Assembly: GCA_028284665.1 (NCBI GenBank)
Contig: JANQRG010000033.1
Span: 1-64,000, forward strand
DNA: 64,000 nt
Direction: 5' to 3'
DNA from: Croceivirga sp.
Lineage (GTDB): Bacteria > Bacteroidota > Bacteroidia > Flavobacteriales > Flavobacteriaceae
A model generated the notes under the pieces. The model worked only from the letters and a program-made list of their open reading frames with translations, did not search any database and was not told where the DNA came from. Both the position numbers and the translations under genes were made by a program. The number at the start of each line of letters is the position of its first letter. Within the stretch, counting starts at the first letter, position 1. Positions 1 through 7,192 of the stretch are shown one piece after another.

Positions 1-1
1 C

Positions 2-124
2 TTAAATTTTGCTGACGGCACACAAAATGTGTATAGGATCAATCAGCAGTATCTGGCGAAAGGAAGATGGCGCATTGGGAATACGCAATATGCTTTTGTT
101 CGGAATAAAGCCGTTTGTCGTTAA
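2..124 (+). CDS. 3' end of an unidentified protein gene (5' truncated by window edge)
   Basis: Reading from base 2 gives 40 uninterrupted residues ending in NKAVCR and a TAA stop at 122-124. The peptide contains GRWRIGNTQYAFVRN, which has natural amino-acid composition and good codon use for this genome. Nothing upstream is visible, so the family cannot be named. It converges on the MarR gene, whose stop lies 39 bases away; a weak inverted repeat (AAGACT at 152-157 with AGTCTT at 172-177) could end transcription from both sides. Confidence 0.55.
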   Translation, partial: LNFADGTQNVYRINQQYLAKGRWRIGNTQYAFVRNKAVCR

Positions 125-163
125 CGTTTAGTAAGCTGATAGCCATAAAAGAAGACTATTTCA

Positions 164-781
164 TTAAAATAAGTCTTTCCCCTTTTTCTCTGCCAAATAG
201 ATAGGGTAGTGGAAGTCGTCCAGCTTTTTCAGAAGTCGTAACAATTGTATTTTCTCTTTTGGACTTAGGTTTTTGGAAACCAGGTTAGCGGCATGCGGCA
301 CCTTCTGATAGCCTTGTTGCACCGCTTGCTTTCCTTTTGGGGTTAAGCGTAGTAATTTCCCGCGTTTATCTGCGGGATTGGGGAATTCTTCAATGATCTC
401 TTTTTCCAATAGCCGTCGAATCACGCCCATTCCGGACGATCGATCAAAAGCCATCATTCGGATCAGATCGGTTTTACCCACTTCTCCAACGCCATCCAAG
501 ATTGCTGTAAACGTAAATTCCATATCGGTGGAAAAGGGGAGTCCCTCGAGGGTGGTTTTTATGTAGGTATTGGAATAGCGCCCCAACCGTCCGATGTAGG
601 CCGCCAGTTCTGCCTCTATACTAAATCCGGTGATCGGCAACGCCACTTCATCCCCTGATGTTTCATTTCGTGTTTCCGTCCAGGATAAAAAAGAAGGGAG
701 GTCCAAAGGTCCCTCAGCATGCTCCTCCCTGAACTCACCCACCAGTTGCACAAGTAATTTGGTTAACCCATAAGTATCCAT
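164..781 (-). CDS. MarR-family winged-helix transcriptional regulator
   Basis: The 205-residue protein has a MarR-like winged helix in its C-terminal half. The recognition helix is about residues 113-127 (DRSSGMGVIRRLLEKE), followed by a wing with NPADKRGKLLRLTPKG at 135-150; the DKRGK element is the typical MarR wing signature. The N-terminal 80 residues are longer than in classical MarR proteins (about 140 residues) and probably form dimerisation helices. The gene is divergent from the TonB-dependent receptor with 85 bases between start codons, so it is a natural candidate regulator of that receptor. Ligand unknown. Function as a DNA-binding regulator is well supported by motif; the target is inferred. 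Confidence 0.85.
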   Translation of the reverse strand: MDTYGLTKLLVQLVGEFREEHAEGPLDLPSFLSWTETRNETSGDEVALPITGFSIEAELAAYIGRLGRYSNTYIKTTLEGLPFSTDMEFTFTAILDGVGEVGKTDLIRMMAFDRSSGMGVIRRLLEKEIIEEFPNPADKRGKLLRLTPKGKQAVQQGYQKVPHAANLVSKNLSPKEKIQLLRLLKKLDDFHYPIYLAEKKGKDLF

Positions 782-866
782 AAACTACTATTTAACACAA
801 AATTAAATAAATTTACTATTTTTCAATTGTTTTTTGTTTAATATTTGCGGTGAAAAATGAAACAAA

Positions 867-3230
867 ATGACAATTACCCGTCGCTTTTCCCTTTTTTTAC
901 TGTTGTTTATCATCATCCTACCTTTTTCCTATGCGCAAGTTACAGCAGATATTTTTGGTACGGTTACAGACGAAACCGGACAGCCCATTTTTGGCGCCTC
1001 GGTCTACCTGGAGGGTACTGAGAAGGGCAGCCAAACCGATTTTGATGGCAATTATAGTATTGTAGAGATCCCCCCAGGTTCCTATAATCTTGTGGTAAGT
1101 TATGTCGGTTTCGAAACGCAAACAACCTATAATGTTATTGTACGCACAAAAGGCACCCCTAACTACAATTTCGTACTGAAAGAAGCCGCGCAACAATTGG
1201 ATGAAGTAGTGGTGTCCAATGCCAATACAATTAGTAGACCCAGGGAAACGCCTTTGTCTACACAAACCCTTTCGGCGGTGGAGATTGCTACCTATCCCGG
1301 CAGTAACAATGATGTAGTACAGGTGGCTCAGACCCTTCCGGGGGTATCGCCCTCTATTGGGGGATTTCGGAATGATCTGATCATACGTGGTGGGGCGCCC
1401 AATGAAACGGTGTACTATTTGGACGGCATGGAAATCCCCAACGTAAACCATTTTGCCACCCAGGGGAGTGCAGGAGGCCCGGTCGGATTGATCAATGTGT
1501 CCTTCATAGACAATGTTACCCTGTCCACTTCCGCTTTTGGTGCCCAGTACGACAATCCCCTGTCCGGGGTACTACAGTTTAGTCAGCGGAATGGGAACAG
1601 CCGGAATTTTACCGGGAATTTCAGGGTAAGTGCCAGTGAAGCGGCATTAACGCTGGAAGGACCTTTGTTTAAAGGGGGAGAGGATGCGGCCAAAACCACC
1701 TTTCTGGCCTCGGTGCGTAGAAGTTATCTGCAGTTTCTCTTCGAAGTTATTGGATTACCCTTTCGACCCAATTATTGGGATTATCAATACAAAGTGAATC
1801 ACCAATTCGATGCTTACAACAGCATTAGCCTGATTGGGGTGGGGTCCATTGATGATTTTAGTGTAGCGGCTCCTGAAGACTTTGATGCAGAACAACAGGC
1901 GCAATTGGAGCAGGCTCCGTTTATTGAGCAACGTACGAATGCTATTGGCATCACCTGGAAAAACCGATTTCGGGACGGGAATGGTTTTATGGAGACCACC
2001 CTAAGCAACAATACGCTGGTGAATGATTTTACCCGTTTTGAAGACCCGGAAAATGAAACCGGGGTGATCTTTAGTAATGACGCTACGGAATCTGAAACCA
2101 AACTCCGTTTTGCGATGACCAACTTTTTGGGCGATTGGAAACTGACCTCCGGATTTAACGCCCAATACTCCGATTATGAAAACGAGACGGTTAACCTTAC
2201 GGATGACCAAGCCTTTGCCACCGTGATTGATTTTTTCAAATACGGCTTCTTTTCCAACCTCACCCGGTCCTTCTTTGACAATACACTGGACGTGTCTTTT
2301 GGCTTTCGCCTGGACGACGATACCTTTACCGAAGAAGATAATCTGTTGTCTACCTTTTCACCACGACTCTCGTTGTCCTATGAGTTCAAGGAGAATTGGC
2401 GCCTTAACGGTTCTGTAGGCCGCTATTTTAAATTACCGCCCTATACCATACTAGGTTTTCGTGACAATAGCGGCACCTTGGTCAACCAGGACGTACAGTA
2501 TACCCAAAGCGATCACTTTGTTTTGGGCATACAACACTATTTTGGCCCTTCATCAAGCATTTCGTTAGAAGGGTTTTACAAGCGTTACGAGGATTACCCG
2601 GTATCGGTTTTGGACCAGGTGTCCCTGGCGAACAAAGGGGCCGATTTTGAGATCCTGGGAAGCGAAGCTATCGAGACCGTAGGGCGGGGGAGAAGTTATG
2701 GAGCAGAATTGCAATTCCAACAGAAACTCTCGAACAACTTTTACGGGATTTTTGCCTACACCTGGTTTTACAGCGAATTTACCGGTTTTGATCGGGAGGA
2801 ATTTCTGCCGTCGGTATGGGATAGTCGCCATTTGATCTCCTTTACCGGAGGCTATAAATTGAAACGCAATTGGGAGATCAGTGCACGTTACCGTTTTGCC
2901 GGGGAAACCCCTTTTGTTCCCACGGATTTGGAGGCTACCCTGGACAATTACCCGGAAGTCATCCTGGATTACACCCGCTTAGGCGAGGAGAACCTGGACA
3001 TATTTAGCCAGCTTGACCTTCGGATCGATAAAAAATGGAATTTTAAACGCTTGTCCCTGGATGTCTTTGTGGAAGCACAGAACGTTTTAGGACAAGATAT
3101 TCCCCAACCGCCTGAATTTGGTTTGAGCCGGGATGCTAACGGGGCCATCCTGGATCCCCGAAGCCTGGTGGAAATTGAAAGCGATTCCGGACAGATCATT
3201 CCCAGTATTGGGATAGTAGTGGATTTTTAA
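867..3230 (+). CDS. TonB-dependent outer-membrane receptor with carboxypeptidase-like N-terminal domain
   Basis: 787 residues. A signal peptide (about 1-23, ending FSYAQ) is followed by a carboxypeptidase-regulatory-like domain at about 28-110 (FGTVTDETGQPIFGAS, DFDGNYSI, SYVGFE). The plug domain spans about 120-235 (TLPGVSPSIGG, LIIRGGAPNETVYYLDG), and a long beta-barrel follows, ending in the aromatic residue of IVVDF as in outer-membrane barrels. This architecture imports large substrates across the outer membrane using TonB energy. No SusD-like partner or adjacent degradative enzyme is present, so the substrate is not predictable; siderophore or peptide uptake is possible. Divergent from a MarR regulator. 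An overlapping ATG at 857 is out of frame; the 867 start matches the signal peptide. Confidence 0.93.
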   Translation: MTITRRFSLFLLLFIIILPFSYAQVTADIFGTVTDETGQPIFGASVYLEGTEKGSQTDFDGNYSIVEIPPGSYNLVVSYVGFETQTTYNVIVRTKGTPNYNFVLKEAAQQLDEVVVSNANTISRPRETPLSTQTLSAVEIATYPGSNNDVVQVAQTLPGVSPSIGGFRNDLIIRGGAPNETVYYLDGMEIPNVNHFATQGSAGGPVGLINVSFIDNVTLSTSAFGAQYDNPLSGVLQFSQRNGNSRNFTGNFRVSASEAALTLEGPLFKGGEDAAKTTFLASVRRSYLQFLFEVIGLPFRPNYWDYQYKVNHQFDAYNSISLIGVGSIDDFSVAAPEDFDAEQQAQLEQAPFIEQRTNAIGITWKNRFRDGNGFMETTLSNNTLVNDFTRFEDPENETGVIFSNDATESETKLRFAMTNFLGDWKLTSGFNAQYSDYENETVNLTDDQAFATVIDFFKYGFFSNLTRSFFDNTLDVSFGFRLDDDTFTEEDNLLSTFSPRLSLSYEFKENWRLNGSVGRYFKLPPYTILGFRDNSGTLVNQDVQYTQSDHFVLGIQHYFGPSSSISLEGFYKRYEDYPVSVLDQVSLANKGADFEILGSEAIETVGRGRSYGAELQFQQKLSNNFYGIFAYTWFYSEFTGFDREEFLPSVWDSRHLISFTGGYKLKRNWEISARYRFAGETPFVPTDLEATLDNYPEVILDYTRLGEENLDIFSQLDLRIDKKWNFKRLSLDVFVEAQNVLGQDIPQPPEFGLSRDANGAILDPRSLVEIESDSGQIIPSIGIVVDF

Positions 3231-3256
3231 ATAACAAACCGGGTTAGGGAAGTAAA

Positions 3257-3278
3257 GACCCTGAGATTGACGAGGGTC
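3257..3278 (+). terminator. Possible hairpin between receptor and cyclase genes
   Basis: GACCCT at 3257-3262 pairs with AGGGTC at 3273-3278 across a 10-base loop, 26 bases after the receptor stop. No strong T-run follows, so it may be an attenuator or RNA stabiliser and not a true terminator. Confidence 0.3.
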
Positions 3279-3329
3279 ATACCCTTTATGTTAAATTTCC
3301 AGTACTTTTAGGGTTCTAAAGCCGCTATA

Positions 3330-4451
3330 GTGCTACAGCTCTCACCTAAGGCAAGATGGAATTTGTCTCGTATTTTACCCTTTGGTATCATTTGGGCCGT
3401 GTTAGGGCTCGTCTTTATCGTTTCCGATACACTGGCCATAGGTGATAATCCAATCCCTGAAGGCCATATTGATCCGACTCCCAGGGTCATTGTATTTGCA
3501 GTGATCGCCACATTTGGAGCAGGGCTCATCGTTGGGGCGCTCGAAATGATCTATGTAGACCGGCTGTTTCGAAAAGCAAGTTTGTTTCGCACCATTTTAT
3601 ATAAGTTTATCCTATACAGTCTTTTTTTCCTGCTTTTGTTGTTTGTGGTATATCCTGTAGCGGCAAAGATCGAACAACAACTTCCGATCACTGATCCGAT
3701 CATTTGGGAAAAATTCAAAAGTTTCTGGGGGAGTCTAGCCTTTTGGAGTACGGCTTTACAGTTGACCTTCAGCTTATTGGTATCCCTTATCTATGCGGCA
3801 ATCAGCGAGAATTTGGGGCACTCCGTATTAACCAATTTTTTTGCTGGTAAATACCACAGGCCACAGCAGGAGGAACGCATTTTTCTGTTTCTGGATATGA
3901 AAGCCTCTACCCAAATTGCCGAAAGCCTGGGACATCTACGCTATTTTGATTTTTTACAACGGTATTATGACGATCTTGCCAATGCTATCATTCAGTTCGA
4001 AGGGGAGGTATACCAGTATGTGGGGGATGAGATCGTATTGACCTGGCCACTGGCTAAGGGAATTGAAACCAACAATTGTATCCGTTGCTTTTTTGCCATG
4101 AAGCAGTCCCTGAAACGTAAAGCAGCGCGCTATGATAAGATCTTCGGCCATGTGCCGGAATTTAAAGCAGGGATCCACCTGGGAGCAGTTACCACTGGAG
4201 AGGTCGGCGCGCTAAAAAAGGAAATTGTGTTTACCGGTGATGTGTTGAATACGGCCGCACGAATTCAGGGCTTATGCCGACCGGCAAATGAAGAATTACT
4301 GATCTCCGAAGACGTAAAAAGGGCTTTACCAGATACCTCTGGTTTTTGTTTTAGTCAATTGGATAGTATCCATCTACGGGGTAAACAATTTGCTGTTACG
4401 ATATATGGGGTAAAGGAATTACCGGTACACGAAATACAGCCGGCAATGTAA
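3330..4451 (+). CDS. Membrane-anchored class III adenylate/guanylate cyclase
   Basis: 373 residues from a GTG start. Four hydrophobic segments (about 15-35, 52-75, 92-112, 138-158) are followed by a class III cyclase domain at about 180-355. The metal-binding aspartates are D189 (FLFLDMKAST) and D233 (YQYVGDEIVLTW). The transition-state pair N307 and R311 is in GDVLNTAARIQ. D304 next to it is compatible with purine recognition. All catalytic residues are therefore present and the enzyme should be active, making cAMP or cGMP on the cytoplasmic face. It lies 99 bases after the receptor on the same strand, separated by a small hairpin. The Crp-like regulator at 60.6 kb is far away and need not be connected. 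The GTG start was chosen because it is the first start giving the complete first TM helix. Confidence 0.85.
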   Translation: MLQLSPKARWNLSRILPFGIIWAVLGLVFIVSDTLAIGDNPIPEGHIDPTPRVIVFAVIATFGAGLIVGALEMIYVDRLFRKASLFRTILYKFILYSLFFLLLLFVVYPVAAKIEQQLPITDPIIWEKFKSFWGSLAFWSTALQLTFSLLVSLIYAAISENLGHSVLTNFFAGKYHRPQQEERIFLFLDMKASTQIAESLGHLRYFDFLQRYYDDLANAIIQFEGEVYQYVGDEIVLTWPLAKGIETNNCIRCFFAMKQSLKRKAARYDKIFGHVPEFKAGIHLGAVTTGEVGALKKEIVFTGDVLNTAARIQGLCRPANEELLISEDVKRALPDTSGFCFSQLDSIHLRGKQFAVTIYGVKELPVHEIQPAM

Positions 4452-4462
4452 AAGTGTTCCGC

Positions 4463-5140
4463 TTAATTATAAGCAGTATAAAGTACGACCAGCCCATCCG
4501 CAAAACTATCCACATTCAAGGTAAAACCGTCTGATGTAAAAGCGGTGAGAACCACTGAAGTAATACCCAGATTATCTCCATTCTGATTCCCGTAACGGAC
4601 CCCAACACAATGTGAGCTGGAAGCAAAGCGGGAGATATCGTTAATGGAATTACCGCTACCTCCCACATAAATATTTTGTTGCACTACGGTACCACCATCA
4701 TTTCTTGCAAAACCATTGCTGGTACCATACGAATTGGGAAGACCGTTTTCGTTGTTTCTGGTCCCGTTATCTGAGTTAAGATTCAGGCTTTCCACATTAG
4801 CATGGGCGACAAAAGTGATGTTTTGCGGTTCAAAAGGAAGATTGGAAACCGTAATGTTTCCCGTGCCCGAAACCACAAACACCCCGGAATAGACGTTAGC
4901 TGCGGCTTGCCGTACCATCACATTCCAGTTGGCACCGTCAAAGAGATAAAGACGGTCTTCATCCGTAGCGAAGGCCATAGCGCCTTCTGTTGCGCCGGTC
5001 ACCGCCTGTATTTCCGCAGCAGTTCCTGTGGGAAGCCCCATAACGGAGAACTCGTCCAACTGCGCCTGGCACAGGAAGCCTGATAAAACAAAAAGGGGGA
5101 ATAGCCGCCTTATCATTAAAGTAATGTATTTCTTACGCAA
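4463..5140 (-). CDS. Secreted protein of unknown function
   Basis: 225 residues with a signal peptide ending near FLCQAQ (residue 27); a second start at 5116 (MIRRLFPLF) gives a shorter signal peptide and is equally plausible. The mature protein has GLPTGTAAEIQAVTGATEGAMAF and DRLYLFDGANWNVM, a pattern of Flavobacteriaceae exported proteins that also resembles phage tail-fibre like segments, followed by a Ser/Asn/Gly-rich beta-type domain. No catalytic motif was seen. It converges on the cyclase gene with an 11-base gap. Location is probably periplasm or cell surface. Confidence 0.7.
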   Translation of the reverse strand: MRKKYITLMIRRLFPLFVLSGFLCQAQLDEFSVMGLPTGTAAEIQAVTGATEGAMAFATDEDRLYLFDGANWNVMVRQAAANVYSGVFVVSGTGNITVSNLPFEPQNITFVAHANVESLNLNSDNGTRNNENGLPNSYGTSNGFARNDGGTVVQQNIYVGGSGNSINDISRFASSSHCVGVRYGNQNGDNLGITSVVLTAFTSDGFTLNVDSFADGLVVLYTAYN

Positions 5141-5218
5141 TATTGAAAACCAAAGAAAACGGAAATTAGTATATGAGAAGGGGGAAACCTGATTAATAAA
5201 ATGTTCTATTTTACATAA

Positions 5219-5375
5219 TATAAATTATGATACAAATGCATTATTGTAGCAATTTGCGTATAGCTGTGCTATTTGATATAAAATCAGTTCTGATGCTTTA
5301 GCGTCATAACGATACCGATTTTATGTCAAAGCAAATTGCGATACTCGGTTCGTTTGCATTCGTAAGTCATAATTA
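5219..5375 (+). repeat. Large imperfect palindrome, MITE- or attC-like (repeat R0)
   Basis: An inverted repeat with arms of about 65 bases. The outer arms are AATTATGATACAAATGCA (from about 5222) and TGCATTCGTAAGTCATAATT (ending about 5374). The inner arms are ATAAAATC (about 5279-5286) and GATTTTAT (about 5317-5324), with CAATTTGC in one arm matched by GCAAATTG in the other. The left half is similar to the end of the repeat copy near 21586-21645. No transposase and no clear target duplication were found. Confidence 0.6.
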
Positions 5376-5806
5376 TACTATGTAAAATATCCCTCGGCTG
5401 TATTCCTTTGATTCAAATTGGCAACAGGGCCATTTGGCTTATAAATCGGTGTGCTTCGCACGACTTAATTTATTTGTACCATAATTTGTCGCTATGTAAA
5501 ATAGCCGCTCGGCCAGTCGCTCATTGCTTTTATAAAAACAAAATGCTTAATGGCATTTCTTTTTACACGCAATATGCCAACGCTCGGCCAGCGCCATTAA
5601 AAGCTCAGCTTTTCGTTTCTATTGAAACCTATGGTTTAATTGTAAATTCCGGGAAGAAAAATTTCAGAATCTGAACGTTAGCTTGCCGCAAAAGCTTAAA
5701 ATTTTCCCGAGGCTTCGGGATAAATTTCTAATCACTTGCTCACATCCTTCCCCGATTCAAACCTTCTTTTTTAAGGCCTGACAACATTATGTCAAATAGA
5801 AATGTA
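5376..5806. other. Non-coding stretch with degenerate internal repeats
   Basis: No convincing gene. CTATGTAAAATA occurs at about 5379 and 5493, each followed by a CTCGGC-containing segment, and CGCTCGGCCAG occurs at about 5510 and 5582. An 88-codon open frame crosses this stretch but its composition follows the repeats. The region precedes the accessory block that starts with an Xre gene. Confidence 0.45.
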
Positions 5807-6013
5807 TTATTCTTTGGTAGGCACTAACAATTCTCTAATGTCTACATCAAGAATCATGGCAATCTTTTTTAAGTCCTTGAGATGTGGTTGAGACTTGTTA
5901 TTACATATGGCAGCTACCGACGTTGTACTCTTTCCAAGTTGTTCAGCCAACCAAACCTGCGACTTTCCCTGGATAACCAGTACTTCTTTTACTCTATTTA
6001 TTCTCTCGGCCAT
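5807..6013 (-). CDS. Small Xre/Cro-type HTH regulator
   Basis: 68 residues that consist almost entirely of one helix-turn-helix domain: QVWLAEQLGKSTTSVAAICN (about 19-38) and QPHLKDLKKIAMILDVDIRELL (about 42-63). The C-terminal DVDIRELL is the usual end of this family in Bacteroidota. It is divergent from a 64-residue unknown protein, and the 189-base spacer carries repeated GTAAnTTAnACTTAAAT motifs that are likely operators. Autoregulation and control of the divergent gene are inferred. Such short Xre proteins often act as antitoxins or as switches of mobile elements. Confidence 0.85.
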   Translation of the reverse strand: MAERINRVKEVLVIQGKSQVWLAEQLGKSTTSVAAICNNKSQPHLKDLKKIAMILDVDIRELLVPTKE

Positions 6014-6058
6014 TTAATTAAATTCTAAACCAAATATATAACTCAATCTTACCAAAAT

Positions 6059-6171
6059 GTAACTTAGACTTAAATTTCAATAACTACAACTTGCATAAGT
6101 GAATTATTTAATATAAGTTTGATTTAAATAACTGTAAGTAAAATTTACATAAACGTAATTTATACTTAAAT
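6059..6171. promoter_or_regulatory. Candidate Xre operator region with 17-bp direct repeats
   Basis: GTAACTTAGACTTAAAT at 6059-6075 and GTAATTTATACTTAAAT at 6155-6171 match at 15 of 17 positions and lie 96 bases apart. A weaker relative, ATAAGTTTGATTTAAAT, is near 6113-6129, and GTAAAATTTAC is a perfect short palindrome between them. They sit between two divergent genes, one of which encodes an Xre protein. Confidence 0.45.
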
Positions 6172-6202
6172 ATTCTTTGTTAACAACTTTTAAGCATTTA
6201 TC

Positions 6203-6397
6203 ATGCCCTATCCGAGATATACCAAAGCTCAATTAGAAAAAATAGTATTTACCCAATTAGATAACCTAAATGCGATTCATGATCTGCTAAGGATTATGAA
6301 ACTCCAAAACGAACTTATTGAAAATGCGAGTAAGAAATTAAAGGATGAGATTTTAGATTTCAAAAAGCACGTGAATTACAGTGATGGCAAACGGTAA
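6203..6397 (+). CDS. Small helical protein of unknown function
   Basis: 64 residues, charged and helical (YTKAQLEKIVFTQLDNLNAI, KLQNELIENASKKLKDEIL), likely a short coiled coil. No family recognised. It is divergent from the Xre gene at 5807-6013 and shares its repeat-bearing spacer, so the two may form a regulated pair; a toxin-antitoxin role is only a guess. The start ATG follows an AT-rich leader. A strong 10-bp hairpin begins 14 bases after its stop. Confidence 0.55.
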   Translation: MPYPRYTKAQLEKIVFTQLDNLNAIHDLLRIMKLQNELIENASKKLKDEILDFKKHVNYSDGKR

Positions 6398-6410
6398 GTT
6401 TTTCTTTTCC

Positions 6411-6436
6411 TTTCTTTTGCCTTGATGCAAAAGAAA
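6411..6436. terminator. Strong hairpin after the 64-residue ORF
   Basis: TTTCTTTTGC at 6411-6420 pairs perfectly with GCAAAAGAAA at 6427-6436 around a CTTGAT loop. The position after the stop codon fits a terminator, although the downstream tract is A-rich instead of T-rich. It is the first part of a structured element that continues to about 6590. Confidence 0.5.
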
Positions 6437-6471
6437 CAAAAAATCAAGAAGAAAATATGCTTCCGCGCGCC

Positions 6472-6521
6472 CTTTGTGTCTTGTGGCCTTGCCACCGGGC
6501 GTTTCACGCCCGAACACAAAG
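6472..6521. repeat. Three-way-junction inverted-repeat element
   Basis: CTTTGTGT (6472-6479) pairs with ACACAAAG (6514-6521). Enclosed are two hairpins: GTGGC/GCCAC (6483-6487 with 6491-6495) and CGGGCG/CGCCCG (6496-6501 with 6507-6512). The GC-rich segment stands out from its AT-rich surroundings. Similar sequence next to the hairpin at 6411 is, from memory, common in Flavobacteriaceae genomes; this needs a search. Confidence 0.55.
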
Positions 6522-6611
6522 CCCAGGGCAATGGCTCTTTGCGTCATGCCACAAATTCACTCCCCCGCCGGCCCGCATTTTCTTCAAGTCATTCCCACTT
6601 ATTAACTGTAT

Positions 6612-7073
6612 CTAATAACCTTTGTATTCGGTCAAATCCGCACCATTCTTGTTGAATTCAATAAAAAATCCTAATCCATATTGATATTCACCTTCTTGAT
6701 GAATAAAGTCTTCCAATTTTATTACATCATTTTCTTTTGAATCATTGCTCCACCAACCTTTAAATTCAATCACCATTACATTGTTTTCGTTGCTTCCTCT
6801 TTGATGCAGAATAAAATCAGGCACAACACCATTTGGTCTACGAGGTGTTCTTTTAGGTTCCATTCCATTTTTATTGTATTCTAAATCAATATCTAGTCCA
6901 TTTAACCAAGTTGTGGAACCAATCTCTTGATTAAAATAAAGACCAAACCTGAAGGATAAGCTTCTTTCTTGTCCCCCACTTTGAATCAATGCATGGTCTA
7001 ACTCGTAAATTTTTTCTAGGACAGAATTTACCTTTTGTCTAAGTATTTCAAGCTGTTCTTCTCTTAATGTCAT
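6612..7073 (-). CDS. PD-(D/E)XK nuclease-like small protein
   Basis: 153 residues. The core VVPDFILHQRG (P85-D86) followed by VMVIEFKGWW (E103-x-K105) matches the PD-(D/E)XK arrangement of restriction-like nucleases: Asp, a beta-hairpin spacer, then E-x-K on the next strand. An earlier glutamate (E50) could complete the active site. There is no DNA-binding domain, so it may act with a partner. It lies 119 bases downstream of the 1,267-residue gene on the same strand and both are AT-rich, which suggests a pair, possibly in defence. The nuclease fold is inferred from motif only. Confidence 0.6.
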   Translation of the reverse strand: MTLREEQLEILRQKVNSVLEKIYELDHALIQSGGQERSLSFRFGLYFNQEIGSTTWLNGLDIDLEYNKNGMEPKRTPRRPNGVVPDFILHQRGSNENNVMVIEFKGWWSNDSKENDVIKLEDFIHQEGEYQYGLGFFIEFNKNGADLTEYKGY

Positions 7074-7192
7074 AAAGAACCCTTATATCGAATTAATGTG
7101 CACGACAAATTACTAATAAGTAAAAAATTCTCATAAACAGTAAGTGCCAGATTGTATATCATTATCTGGCAAGTGTTCCCAGGTTGTGAGTC

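Noticed and set aside
918-1451. 177-codon open frame antisense to the TonB-dependent receptor
   Set aside because: It lies entirely across the conserved carboxypeptidase-like and plug domains of the receptor; a shadow frame.
5408-5674. 88-codon open frame in the 5.4-5.7 kb spacer
   Set aside because: It runs through degenerate repeats and has Cys/His/Tyr-rich composition unlike real neighbours.
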